NCBI GenBank assembly: GCA_025435555.1
Contig: JAIWWG010000042.1
Span: forward strand, 223,922 to 287,921
DNA length: 64,000 nt
Direction: 5' to 3'
Source: Chytriomyces cf. hyalinus JEL632
Lineage: Eukaryota; Chytridiomycota; Chytridiomycetes; Chytridiales; Chytriomycetaceae
Numbering within the stretch: position 1 is the stretch's first letter; each line of letters begins with the position of its first letter. Both the position numbers and the translations under genes were made by a program. The notes below the pieces were generated by a model, which made no database searches, was not told the origin of the DNA, and worked only from the letters and a program-made list of their open reading frames with translations. Shown here in pieces: positions 38,678-50,374 of the stretch.

Positions 38678-39855
38678 TGGGGTCCAGCATCATATGCCGC
38701 TGCAGTTCAGCAGACGTCCACACCAAACCCAGTTCATCAGTTCCCATCATATGCCGAAAAGCTAAAGCTAGCCAAGCAAGAGCAGACAGCAGCAGCTCAA
38801 GCAGCCTCCAATCTGGAACTACTGGCTGATCTCAAGAAGCAACAAGAACATTGTACCAACCCACCCATTCGTCGGGAGCCAGTCGAGTACAAGTCCTTCA
38901 TTATCAAGAACCCACTTGGGAACAGGACACGTTTTGTCCAGAACCCACTGTGGCGCATTCAAAGCATCCTCACTGACGAGTACAAAGTCCCTCGCACTAT
39001 CCGTGAGATCAGCTACATTGGTGCAGCCAAGTCCACCCTCGAGATTTTCATCAAGGTCTCAGACTATGATGATGCAATCACCAAGCTCTCAACACCCCTT
39101 GACCCAAGTCTTCCATCCATCTTTGTAACATCCAACCTTGCCCAAGTACCAGACCACCGAGTGTTTGGCCTCCCCCCCCCCCCCCACCTTTCTCCCAGTG
39201 AACAGCAGATGGAGGAGGCCCTCGTAAGGCGCCATGCTGTCATGCTGGAACGTGCCTTGCGTGAACGTGTCCCAGTCATGTGCAACGTGGCTACATCCAA
39301 CGTCGACAGCTACTTGAAGAACCAAATCTACACAGCAGCCCTTATCCTATTTGAATCAGGATCCCTCAAGCCATTCCTATTCCCAAATGACATCTCCCAT
39401 ACAAATCTTGATGCACTCAAAGCCGCAGCAGACAATTTGATCAGAGACGGAGAACTCCGCCCCCTCAAAGCCTCAGCGGAGCAAGTTAATCTAGTTGCAA
39501 AGCGATGTGAACTCCCCAAAGAGGAAGCAAAGCAGCAAGTCAAGAACTTTATTCGTGCCTTTCCACTATCAGCTCTGGCAGAGTGTCAAGCTGAAGCAGA
39601 TTGATGATAACCTCAGATTTCCTTTCTTTTCTTTTCTCTTATCTTTTGGTCTTTTCTTTTGATTACGACCTGGCCTGACTTTCTTCTCTCGCGTGGGATA
39701 TCCCCCACCTGTCTTTGCTGTTCCCACCTGTCTACCTCAGAAAACTCTTAGTCCATTCATTCTTCCTGAATATCTCCTAGTTTACGCGTTTTTTCTTGTC
39801 GCAAAGCAAATCTGATCCCCCTCGGGGCTGTATTGGAATAAAACAAACTGAAAAC
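38678..39855 (+). mobile_element. 5'-truncated non-LTR-type retroelement insertion with one ORF
   Basis: A 1178-bp insert between 9-bp target duplications. It is open from its first base (WGPASYAAAV...) to a stop at 39602-39604, giving 308 codons without a start codon, as expected of 5' truncation during target-primed reverse transcription. The protein has a Gln/Ala-rich start, then YKSFIIKNPLGNRTRF through ISYIGAAKSTLEIFIKVSDY, which alternates like a small RNA-binding fold, and a helical C-terminus ending AECQAEAD. About 250 bp of pyrimidine-rich 3' UTR ends GGAATAAAACAAACTGAAAAC. No reverse transcriptase is present. The ORF is likely ORF1p-like, but I cannot name the family. A run of 14 C lies in the ORF near 39171-39184. 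Confidence 0.7.
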
Positions 39856-39864
39856 GTTAGGGAG
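39856..39864. repeat. Target-site duplication GTTAGGGAG, right copy
   Basis: Exact match to 38669-38677; lies inside the first exon of the helicase gene, where it encodes Ser-Leu-Thr on the minus strand. Confidence 0.85.
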
Positions 39865-40223
39865 CGGCTGAGTGTCTTTGTCGCTTCTGCGATTACGGCC
39901 GGTGCAGTTGCGGTGGTTGGCCCAGCAGTGGCAGTGACGGAGCCTGCCTCCATTGCAAGGAAATTCCAAGCCAGACAAAAATAAATCAACGAAGTTTCGG
40001 ACATGGATGCCCCATTTGCAACCAACCTCCACAAAGCAAAGGTATGGAATATACCGTCAAGAATACTTGCGATTAAGCGTTCCGACGACTGCTACGCGCA
40101 AAAAAGTTGTTGCGTTCCAAGCATTGATAGAATTGCCATTTCGCTCATCTCGTTTGGTGGAAATCAATAAAACATTGCTTCTTTCCATGTTTATTCTGCC
40201 TGGCAGTAGCTGCTGAACCGGGT

Positions 40224-42002
40224 CTAAAGTTCATCATGCTCATTCTCGAACCCAGATGCACTTTCATGCGTTGCATCCCGTCCATGCTCCTTGCTATCAT
40301 CCTGTGAAACTTCTTTCACAGCTTCAGCAGCCGCCTTATGACTCCCCCGATTCGCCACATCTTCATCGCTTTCGCAAAGTCCCGGCGTCGTGACCCGTGC
40401 CGCGTACTCGCACTTGTTTGGCTCTGAGAAGGATACAATTTCATTCTTTGCACCGCATTCGAAGCTCACACGCACGGAACGCTGTGGGCCTTGCCAGCAG
40501 CCCAGACCATTGATGAATTCTCCTTCTGTGTATTTGAGGTTTTTTCCAGAGAATGCAGTTAAGTCTTTGCCAGTGAATCCATTCCAGTTTCTGGAATTTG
40601 GAGAAGTTGTTTAGTTTTTGCAACAGATTTTGCAAACAACATTCGACACAGTACCCAAGACTTGTTTCAAGGAACTGATCCTTTCCCTTTTGGGCGGCCG
40701 TGTCAAAAAAGCACAGCTTGTACGTGTATTCGTGAGTGTGGTGTTCGAGGCATTGATTAAGAAGAACTCCAAGTCCACCGTCAAATCCGAGATCCATTTT
40801 TAATAAGTTTTGAATCGTTTCGAGTTGTGTGTATTTGGCGCTGTATGCGTTGAAATGAGTATTGTACTCGGCGCGAGCGTCTTGAGCGGCTGACACAAGC
40901 GACACAAAAAAAGTTTATCGGTTCACTGGAAAAGGGGTTTGGAAATAATAAGGATTTCACCTTTCTTTGCTGCAAGGACTTCTGGCGGATCTGGAATGGC
41001 TTCCTCCGGAGTATCGGAGGTTTCAGCTTCTCCAGACTCAGCAGGAGCAATCTTTGATTCGGGAGAGTTTTCGTATTCGCTTTTGATGGCGCGTTCTTTT
41101 GCTTCAAGCTGGTTTGTAATCTCTGCGCTAGCGGTTACTTTCAATACTCAAGTGCTCAAATGCCAAAGAAAAAACATGCCACGAACCCCAGTATCCATCC
41201 ATAATCTTTTTCAGTTCGGCAACTTCCGGCTCCAGAGCTGCAATGTCAAAAAGCCGTTGAGCATCCTCGGCTTTCTTTTTCGCCAAGTATTCGCGCTTGA
41301 CAGTCAGGCCCTTGGAATATGGCAAATGAGAGAGAAATTCAGAAGAAAAGCCTATCTTAGGTGAATTCTCACCTCCTCAGTGACTTTCTGTGCCACAAAC
41401 GCGGACTCGTTCTCTTGTTCAGCCATTTCGAAACAGAAATCAATGCACTCCACAGTCCCATCATACTCATCAGATCCATCACAGCATTCGTAATCGCAAA
41501 CGCCATCATTGACTCGTGATGAGGGAATATCTGCAGCAACATGGTGTTCATTTTGACAGTGGAATCTGGTGTTTGGACATGCGCTGGTTCCTGCAACAGC
41601 AAAAAAATCGAGGGTGTCAGAGGACCCGTACTTTCATTCAGGTACCGCGCTGTTGAATATTGTACCAGGTTCGTCGGATCCGTCTGCGCAATCACAGAAA
41701 TCATCTGTCAAAGTTTTTTCGACCGTTTTTTAGCTTGTGATAGATTTCATAGGTTCCGGCGGAAAAGGGGCTTCACCGTTCACGGCATCGAATGGAATAG
41801 TTCGAGATCCGTCGAGACATGTGAAAGAGGAGTCGCTGGTGGGCGTGTAGCGATGAGAAGCTGGAGTGCGTGTCCCAGTTACTCTCAAGCAGCACGCACA
41901 AGCATCACAGTGGATACCTTCTTTCGAAACTCCGCGGGGTATTGCGACAGACTGGCTAGCAACAAGTACGCACAGCAGCAGTTGTGCAATCATCATTCGC
42001 AT
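40224..42002 (-). CDS. GTB1: Glucosidase II beta subunit (ER lectin with HDEL)
   Basis: A multi-exon gene from ATG 42002. MRMMIAQLLLCVLVASQSVA is a clear signal peptide, followed by RGVSK. FTCLDGSRTIPFDAVN and DDFCDCADGSDEPGT form the first LDLa-like Cys repeat. SSRVNDGVCDYECCDGSDEY is the second. A Glu/Lys-rich coiled coil follows. The C-terminal MRH domain is marked by CWQGPQRSVRVSFECG and FSEPNKCEYAARVTTPGLC. The protein ends HDEL, the ER retrieval signal. The beta subunit holds the alpha catalytic subunit in the ER and recognises mannose so that glucoses 2 and 3 are trimmed from N-glycans. The intact exon order and retained HDEL argue for a functional gene. Confidence 0.93.
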
Positions 42003-42210
42003 GCGCTTCGCAATTAATTTTGTTCAAGAATTTATTATTTTTGACGTCTTCACACGGCTGAAGGGTCGTCGGTTGACCGAGCGGATGGAGGGGTGATGAC
42101 ACTGGAGGATTGCTGGTGGCAGTTGATGGAGCTGAGGCGGTGGGGATGGCGTTGCGGTGATGAAGCGTTTTGACAAGTGGAGCGCGTGAAGATCCAAGCG
42201 CAAACACGCA

Positions 42211-42556
42211 CCAGGTGTTGAGACACGTCATTCTGTGGTGGCAGAAGTCGACAACGTCCACGAGCAAGTCAGCACTTGCAGTGCCGACTCTTTGTTGTAA
42301 AACAGAATTTCGAGCAGATTCACCAACGTGGCTTCGTTATTGCGTGCAATATTGTTGAAGTTGTTGTGATGTGAGGAGGTAATCGGATTTATGAACTCAC
42401 GATCATGTACGACTTGGTGGAATGCGCAGCCGCAACGTCCAAACCCTTCGGAAACACTCCCCTCTTCCACGCTTCGATGGTCAACAAGTCACGCACCAGG
42501 AAATCAATCGGGTCTTCCAACTGCCGCTTCCATATTTGGCAATGGGCACCAATCCA
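42211..42556 (-). pseudogene. Relic resembling the N-terminal part of ZMYND10
   Basis: On the minus strand one frame reads QLEDPIDFLVRDLLTIEAWK then RGVFP. After a possible intron come LVNLLEILFYNKES and, in a shifted frame, SADLLVDVVDFCHHRMTCLN. In ZMYND10, a factor for assembly of axonemal dyneins, the same order occurs (LVEELIAVEMWKQKVFP, INLLETVFFHKE, LDLVDYCHRKL). Only about 100 residues are present. The rest of the protein and its MYND zinc finger would have to fit in the 210 bp before the glucosidase II gene, which is impossible, and the frame change adds to the case for decay. Homology is from memory, so the identification is moderate. Confidence 0.45.
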
Positions 42557-42800
42557 TCACTTCTCCTCAGTTTTCCAAATTTTAGATTTTCCGCCCGAAA
42601 ATACGCAATCATGTTATGCTTTCTCGAAAGGGACATATCTCTTCTGAATTTAACGGCGTTGCATATTTTTTTATAAGTGAAATGAATGAAAAGGGGCACG
42701 TTGCAGGAGTTCATCGAAAGAGCGGTGTCAAACAATGTAAGAAACCTCGTCATAGTCTCGGTTCCCTGTGAAGACAAGTCAACTACAAAACGCATCGCAA

Positions 42801-45728
42801 TTAAACAACCCAAAACGTACACACACACATACCATGCATAACAAGAATCGACAACATCTCCTTTGTAAACTCTTCAAGCAGCACCACATTTTTGTAAAAC
42901 TCATGATCAAACTCGTCCATCCCGCCAAAAAACTGAGTCACCGCTTCAGGCGCTTTCCTGCGCAGACCAAACAGCTCTTCACGAGCTACACTCAAATCAA
43001 CGTCGAAATTGGGCATTGCGTTTCGCCGTTCTTCGACTTCTTTTCGTAATCGAATGATGGTTGTGTATAGCGATTGTGTGGGTACGAGGGGTGCGATTAC
43101 GCCGCGCTGTCCGAGCAGTAAATCGGATGAGAACATGTACATGTACAACAGCGGTGCTGGCGCTGATGCCAGTTGGGAAAGGACTCCAGTCAAGGCCTGT
43201 ACCGTGTCATTCAAGGGTCAAGCAAAAAAAAAAGTCAGTGATTGTTGACTGCAATCTAAAAAATAAACAATACCAGGTTGATTGAATACGAGTGACTGAA
43301 GAATTCAGACAGCTTGTCCATAAATTTTTTCAACGTCGTGTCCTTGGTCAATTCCATCATGGCATTCCGCTCGAGACTTCCTCGTTTCAAAATCCCAATC
43401 TCTTCACCATCACCCAGCATTGCATTTAACGCGATATTTGTCTTGGCCTTCTTTCTTTTCCTTCGCTCCGCATCATATCCTTTCGAACTTCCAGCTGCCC
43501 CAAGCAACAGCAACTCTTCCAAATCAATTTGAGCGCGCGAATTGAGGTTCTTGAGAGTGTGGTTATCAATGATGCGTTCGGCTGCCGCTACATAGGTCGC
43601 AAGCGTCGTTTCAATGGGAACAAGACCATTTGATTTTGCAACGAGGGATCCAAACGCTTGACTCGAATTGTCCAAACTACTTCCAACAAGGGAATCCATC
43701 ATTGAAAATAAATCAAATGGCCCCGAAGACGATGCGGGTTGCAGTTTAGTCTGTGGCTGTGCAGTGACTTGCTGGTTTGGAGAGTCTGCTGGAACGAGCG
43801 CAAAGTATCGAGCCACCATCCATAAATGCGTATGAATACTGATTTTGATCACAAAGGGAGTGCTCTTTGATGCAGTGGGGACGGGCAATGGAGTAGATGC
43901 CATCCTCGAAGGAGACAGCTCGTCCGCAAAGTTCTCCTGCTCCTCTGAAGCAGCGAGGGCCTCCTCAGACTCCTCTAAAATAACCCCATTCTGGGCATCA
44001 ATCGCGCGGTTGATAGCTTCAGGCTGTGGCATCTTTTCAATAACCATATGAATCGCGCGATCCGAATGGTTCGAAATAATGACTCGAAACAGATTCAACG
44101 TCGCAATTACCACTTCCTCCGACAAGGAACCCAACTTGGAAATCAAAATGTCACGGACATGCAAGCGCATTTCTTTCGCATCTCCGAAACTGGCAGCTGT
44201 TGGAACGGCACCTTTCCCCAGAAGCGCCCCTCGCGACATGATGGATGAAGGCCTGAGACTCCTTCGATGCATTGATTTGCGCAGAGCTTTCTTTTTCGCT
44301 TCATCTTCCACATCTTCATCCACATCGCTGCTCAACAAAAACTGGATGACCATGGCAACCATGCTCTCCTCCTTCAGCGTTTCCAACATTTTCTGCAGAT
44401 AGAAGAGCGTCGAGACAGTGGTTCCATCAAAGTCGCTGGCACTTGTCAGAGTGCTCTGCACTATATTGTCCAAAAATGTCCCTTGAAAGTCCTCCAAAAT
44501 CGCAACCGTAATCTCCGAATCGGGACACCGCAACACAATTGCTTGCACGAAATGAATCACGCGAATAAAGGCTTCTACGTCGGCCCGGAAAGATTCCGCC
44601 GGACGACTGGACCGTACAGTATTGCCAATGGACCTGTGCCTGAACTGCTCGCCCCATGAAATGCCCGGCGGAATGCGCGGTGGAAGCTGCGAAAAGACGC
44701 CTCCGAGACCTGCAGTTGCGACTGCGCTGAACTCGGACACGTGGATATACGTTGCAAGGTCGCCCGCTGCGAGCTCGACGAGGAACAGTGCCGCCTCACG
44801 TGCATAGTCGCCGGTGATGCTTTCGCTGTGCAAGTGCAGCAGGATGTGGTCAAGGATCAGGCATTCGTACCCGGTGATCAGGGCCGGCGAACCAATCTCG
44901 AACGTGATTCCGCCTCCGTTAGATGTGCCCAAGACGGCACTCTTGGAAAAGAAAATGTACAACAATTGAGGGTAGTCGTAGATTTTGCCGCAAATGTCAA
45001 GTTCCAGCATGAGAAGCTCCTTGTCGTACTTTTGAGATTGGAGACACTGCTCAATGATAATCAGCAATGGTCGGTGGATAGCATTATGGATGAGGATTTT
45101 CGGATCGAGCACGAGGAGTAGATTGGTGAGGAATGTGATGACGGCGCCACGGAAGCCCATTGGCACATCCGCCTCGCTGAATCGCACAAGTCTGTTCATC
45201 ATGTCTTCGCCCAAGAATTTTTCAGTGCATCCACCTGGATCAACACCGCCTGGGTAATTGAAACCGAGTAAGCATCGCGAAATCATGGTTTATAATTCGA
45301 GAGAGGCGCCGCAGATTCGGGATCGTGATTTTTAATGAAGTTCAATATATTTCGCAACATACCATCCACGACGGCATGCTCCTTAACCAAGATGTCGACC
45401 ATGACGTTTAGATTTCGCACAATGTCCGTGTCGCCGACGTGCCTGCTCCAGTTGCTTTCGGTCTCATAGTCCAGCACGATCGAGTCCCATGCTGTTTTTT
45501 TGATGGCAACACACACACCAGGATCAGAACCCGTCATTTTAGAGCAGTCAGTCTATCCTATCTATGCAACTCACCCCGCTGGAACCGGTGCTGAAGCAGA
45601 CCTGGCTGCAGATACACCGACGATGGCCGCGTCTTGAGCCCTATTGAGGTTGTGCCCAGAGGCGTCCCAGCCCCGAAGGTGTTGGTAAGTCGGCTGCGGA
45701 ACGACTGGAAAAAGTCAATGTGTGCCAT
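42801..45728 (-). CDS. FTS- and Hook-interacting protein (FHIP/FAM160, RAI16-like)
   Basis: Exon 1 starts at ATG 45728 (MAHIDFFQSFRSRLTNTFG). It joins through an intron to AWDSIVLDYETESNWSRHVGD, then through a second intron (about 45250-45362) to GGVDPGGCTEKFLGEDMMNR. The large exon has the helical RAI16-like domain: VPMGFRGAVITFLTNLLLVL, LITGYECLILDHILLHLHSE and EAFIRVIHFVQAIVLRCPDS. The C-terminus (FYKNVVLLEEFTKEMLSIL) matches the conserved FHIP end. FHIP proteins join Hook adaptors and FTS to link endosomes to dynein. The last residues after VMHG are uncertain: either a stop at 42801 or a short spliced tail ending near 42737. Confidence 0.8.
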
Positions 45729-45841
45729 GAGGGACGGACAAAGGAAGCGATGGGTCTTTTAAATTGTTCCTCCTTCAGCGATATATTTATTTTACTTTTT
45801 ATTTAAATACTTTGGGTTATGACTGACACTCTGGAATATTT

Positions 45842-46903
45842 CTACACTAGCAGCCGGCGCAGGCTTTTCCTAGAATTTCCCTTCATTACACTCTCGTTGC
45901 CAACACTGTTTCGCTCCCTGTCATTGGACGTGTTCTCAAACAAGGGCAGCGCAGTTACGTTTCCACCAGTGTCAACAGCCCTTCTCTTGCCCGAACTTTC
46001 AGATACTGAATCTTCAGCACACGAAGCAGCTTGCGCTGTTTCCATGGCCCTCCCAAACATGGATCCCCGCAGTGAAACAGCTGCCACGCCATCGGTCATT
46101 TTCGATGAGGAGATTTTTGAAATGTTTGAAAAGCCCGCATTTCCTGAATTGCTGGTCGTTGAAGGAGGTAGTAGCGAGATGGATTGTCCAGGAAACGGAT
46201 TCGGAACGCCCGCTGGGATTCGTGCGTGTAAAGACGTGAATAGTTTCGCATGTCTGCCGTAGGATTCGTAATCTTCGAGAAGAAGTCGGCCAGCGTCATT
46301 GTTTAGAGCGCTTTCTGGGTTTGGGGCAATCAGAAGACACCGGATTGTCTGAAGTAAGATATGGTCAGCTTGTCATCAAGAGAAGCACGTACAGTGACAT
46401 ACAAGAAGAATATGCGCTATTCCAAGGGACGGAAACCAGTCCTTTTTGAGGGTGTTGACGCAGAGTTCCCCTGTTGAAGGAGATACGTTCGGATGGAATA
46501 TTTTGGTTTCAAAGAACCCTGAAATGAAGCAGTGTTTGGCCAAGTTATTCGGTGGAGAGAATCGGCGATAAGCACATACCCTTTGGCGGGGACGATGGGA
46601 ATTGCGGACCGGGAACTAGACGGATTTTGAAGCAGCCTCCCGCGTAGGGCGTTCCCTCTGCCGAGAATGAGAGTGAAAATGAGCATAGGCGGAAGAAGGA
46701 GGAGTTGGGTTGCTGTACCTGGGCCGGCCATCCAAGCCTGGATATCGAGGACATCGCCAGTGTCGATCATGCGAACACCCTCAGCAGGAGGTTTTGCATT
46801 CAACTGGACGAGTTCTGCGGGTCGAGTGGGTATCTGAGGTGCTGTCTCTGGTGCGTTTGACGGGCAGCTTACCGCGCATAACTGCCTTCACAGACTGTGA
46901 CAT
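45842..46903 (-). CDS. UBE2S: Ubiquitin-conjugating enzyme E2, UBE2S type
   Basis: Five exons from ATG 46903 ([20 protein letters not shown]). The UBC fold reads: [58 protein letters not shown] with the HPN motif and catalytic Cys, then [18 protein letters not shown] and [20 protein letters not shown]. This matches UBE2S (E2-EPF), which extends Lys11-linked ubiquitin chains with the anaphase-promoting complex. After the fold is a Ser/Asn-rich tail of about 120 residues ending [12 protein letters not shown]2S also has a C-terminal extension that ends in a basic Leu-rich peptide docking to the APC/C, and this terminus fits. Yeast-type ascomycetes lack UBE2S, so its presence suits an early-diverging fungus. 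Confidence 0.88.
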
Positions 46904-47226
46904 TTTCGGAAAGTAAAAATAAAGATTTGCAACGGATTTACCAACAACCGCATTTCGCGAAAGGAATATTTATTGCTGCGAATGTTGCGAATAACGAGCG
47001 TGATATTATTGGATCAGAAATCACAACGATGCTTACACCACACGCGCCTGATTGACCAGCATCCAAATCCCGCATGCTGTTTGCTTGTGTGTGTGTGCGC
47101 AGTGTTCCATTTGTTCCATCCGATGACTTTATCAAAGAATAAGTTTACGAATTTCAGACACCACTGAGAACCCATTGTTGCCAACAACGAACCCAAACCC
47201 CAACTTCCACTTCAAAGAGACACGCA
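46904..47226. other. Divergent intergenic region
   Basis: Shared upstream region of the UBE2S and ankyrin genes, with a short GTGTGTGTG run near 47086. No other feature seen. Confidence 0.5.
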
Positions 47227-50200
47227 ATGAAGGGGCGAAGTACTGCGAAGGAGAGAGAGCGGGAGAAGGACGCCGCAAAGGACAAGGACAGGGACTCGGA
47301 CAACGTGAGCATTGCCTCGGCCTCATCCGGTGCCAGCTTCGCAAGCGTATCCAGCAATGCAAGCACAGGCTCAGCCTTGGGTTCCCTCAGCTTCCTCAAT
47401 ATCAGAAAGAGAATGTCGAAATCGCAAACGCCGTCCGTACAGTCCAACAACACATCCAACTCAGCCGGGTCAACAGCAATTAAGGGACTATTCTCGAAAC
47501 AACTCTCGGTCGCAACTTCAGCATCGTCGTCAGTCAACTCGCAAACACCGTCGCCAACCTCAGCGGCCAAACGATTCGCAAACTCACCCACGCCGCCTGT
47601 TGTTACTGTTGGAAGCGGGTCTGGATTTGCGCGATCCATTTCTTTCGCGGAATTCCGGCTCGCCGACACGCGCCAGCAGCGCCAGCGTCGGTGTTTGTAT
47701 GCGCTGCAGAAGCTTGAGGCCCGCTGCAAGGCCGACGGCGTCGCACTCGGCGTCTCCAGCGCTGCAGCGCCAGGCTCCATTAAGAAGCCGTACAAAGGTG
47801 CTTGTTTTGTGTAAAGTCCCAATCAACGAGAAACGCGCTTTTTAATCCCCTTGAATCTTAAAAATCAATAGAACCCAAATTTAAGGACGACAAGCGCCTC
47901 GGCCTGGGGAAACTGAGCAACCTGCTGCAAAAGAAACGGAGGAGACGGTCGCGTACAGGTTTGGGATCTCAAATTTGACCTGGATTAGAGGCCACTTCTC
48001 ATAACGCAAATGCTAGAGGTGTTTCACCTGATCAACCTCGCAATCACGGATCAAAGCATACCCTTCGCACTCAATCTTCTAGACGATCTCAGCAGCGGCG
48101 CGCTTCGCAAAAAGTTTCCGCTCCATGCGAATCGAGCATTTTACAGCGCAATGGGTCAAGGATTCGAACCAATATGCATTGCCATGTTTGAAAAGGGGTT
48201 TCCCTTGAGCGTCAACTCTCCGATCATTATCAAAGCAAGCACAAATTTATGGAAATATGTTCCGCGGGAAACGCCGACAGGCAAAGTCGTGAGCAAATTC
48301 AAAAGAATCAGTACCACTACAGCGCCGGATCGAAATGGTGGCGGAAGAAATGGTAGCGTTGCGGTGGGTGGTAAAAATGCATCAGGCGATGCTAAAACGG
48401 GTGGTGCGTTGGGAGCTGGGGACATGATGCCATCCATTCAGTTGCCTTCGTATTTCATGTCTGCAGTTAGTCTAGGGTTGGACAATGTAGTCCGTGCCAT
48501 GGTTAAGGTGTGAATGTTGCATGCTTGTTCCTCAGAATGTTCCCCCTTACTAAACCGAATCTGATTAGCGTGCCGATGTGAATCAGAATTGGCATGGCCT
48601 TACTCCTCTGCATATTGCCGCAAGTAAAAATTTGGTCGGAATAACCCAATTCCTGCTAGATAACGGTGCAGATCCTACAATTGGGATTCTCGTATCTCAG
48701 TACGCGCTGTTGCGAAAATTGAAATCCATATCGTCATACCCAGATATCAGAACAAGCATGCCAGTCGTTGGAAATTCTCAGTCGCAGTCTCAAACTCCTA
48801 CAGTAGACACGCCCAGCACGGGCCCTGCAGTCTTTATTCTGCAACCATCGCGCCCAGTTTCAATGATTGACTCAAATATGATGGCTTCGTTTCCCCGAGA
48901 ACCCTCAAACAACCTTGGAATCGATACAACCTTAATGTCTCCATCGCCCCCGCTCACGAGCCCTCTAACTGGATCTCTCCCTTTAACTGCAACAAAAGAG
49001 GATACAACGTCTCCAAAAACATCTCTTGCAATATCCCACACAACTTCTTCCACTTTACCCCCCAAACCTCAACTTCGAAATCCGTCCCCATCATCGTCAA
49101 ATCGAAGCGCGAGCGCTCTTGATCGATCTCGAGCTTCTTCGTTAAGCGCAGCGGCCGGTGTTAGCTTCATTGGTCCATCCTCCTCCATCAAACGGAATTT
49201 AATCAGCAGCGGAGCCAGCATCAAAAGCAACGCTCAAGCTTCCATAAACCGGCCGATTAATGCGCGGCTGACTGGATGCATATTTTTCAGCCAACCAGGT
49301 TGTGAAGGCGAAAAGGGGCTGACGAGCGTATCGCATGAAGACGGAAAACGGCGGAGCAGTGTCTTTCACATGTGGCAAACGGATTTCATGAAAGATAAAG
49401 TCATTTACCCCGTAGAACTTGCCGCGGCATGTGGGAATTATGATTTGGCGCGGTTGCTTTTAACGCGGTGAGCTGTTTTGCATGTCAATCCAGTACATTT
49501 TTCTTAGTCGTGGCCGCATGCAGAATGGATTCGAAGCTTTTGGCAAAGTCTTCTTTTGGACTGCTGGTGCAACGCGATGTAGACCTATCATTACTATTTA
49601 TTCGAACGGGAGTGCCAATAACACAGCAAGACGCGTATGGTTCAAATTCTCTGCATCTCGCATGCCGCGCTGGAGATTTGGAGCTTGTCACCGCTTATAT
49701 TGAATCTGGAAAGTTTGATATCAACTCAAAAGGCCAAAATGAATGGTATGATTTTCTGCAGTTATTTTTGTCAGTTTGCTCAACATAGCCGCGTTCTCCG
49801 CTCATTTATCACAGGACACCACTTCACGAAGCTGTCGGTTTGAGGCGATACGAAGTTTCTCGGTATCTTGTAAAAGCTGGCGCAAGCATGGATGTCGTGA
49901 ATAAACTGGGTGAAACCCCAAGGGCCTTGGGGGTCAAACTCGGAATACCCAAATTAGAACTCGACGAAGCCTTTTGTAAGCGCTCTTTATGTTTAATTTA
50001 AAACATGCCTCGGTACGCTTGACGTTTATATTTTTTAAAACTCATCAGTAGCAACAAGCCCCACGACTGCCAGCTCCTTCCATGAATCCAATACAACAGG
50101 AAGTCCAGATACCAATTCATTACCAGCATCTCCGAAAAAAGCGGCACCTCCAGAAAAGTCTGGATCACTTGGTCGGCTCAACTTGCTCGACAAAATTAAA

Positions 50201-50374
50201 CAGAAGCTGCCCGTGGAGCCGAAAAACACGGGGTCTGTGCCGTCGCTTGCGACTACGGCTTTGACAAGTAAAGCTGCAGCAGCGTTGGTGGCAGCGGCGG
50301 CTGCGTCGAATGCGAGTGGGAATGAGTTGAGGCCTGTCAAGTCGGATAACGATGTCGCTGGTGCAACCTCGTGA
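47227..50374 (+). CDS. Ankyrin-repeat protein with long disordered regions
   Basis: Seven exons (47227-47797, 47872-47958, 48017-48507, 48569-49467, 49524-49745, 49815-49975, 50049-50374) join in frame to about 918 residues. The N-terminal 200 residues are Ser-rich and basic. A helical stretch (EVFHLINLAITDQSIPFALN) precedes ankyrin repeats: HGLTPLHIAASKNLVGITQF with LLDNGADP; YPVELAAACGNYDLARLLL; GSNSLHLACRAGDLELVTAY; and TPLHEAVGLRRYEVSRYLVK with AGASMDVVN. A 200-residue Ser/Pro/Thr-rich loop separates the first repeats from the rest. The C-terminus is Ala/Lys-rich. Ankyrin repeats bind other proteins; no catalytic domain is seen and the partner is unknown. Confidence 0.8.

Larger units (their letters stand above)
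35864..39953 (-). pseudogene. SNF2-family helicase with RING finger (SHPRH/RAD5-like), interrupted by a retroelement
   Basis: The coding frame starts at ATG 39953 (MEAGSVTATAG...), is broken at 39864 and resumes at 38668 (KVDGDEDLAAFMG), the two parts separated by an inserted element with a 9-bp target duplication. Downstream are helicase motif I (KPGVGKTITTL), SNF2 motifs Ia-III (LILVPHNIADQWEQEI, FLWGLTGT) and a C3HC4 RING (CSVCLEENVQ... CGHSLCGECADA... CPNCREVF) inside the helicase region. The C-terminal lobe follows (HRFIVFIQYSDLADLVPSAL, LNLTEG, SHCIILHPF). Several lesions agree with decay. The DExH motif reads GEFH. No AG acceptor is seen before the motif-I exon. Motif VI is recognisable (SEQQGIARLL) only in another frame, with two stops. 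Intact relatives are RING ubiquitin ligases/translocases in DNA damage tolerance. Confidence 0.72.

Noticed and set aside
45819-46262. Plus-strand ORF of 147 codons starting [12 protein letters not shown]
   Set aside because: It is antisense to the C-terminal exon of the UBE2S-type gene, which is supported by exons that join in frame and by the E2 fold.
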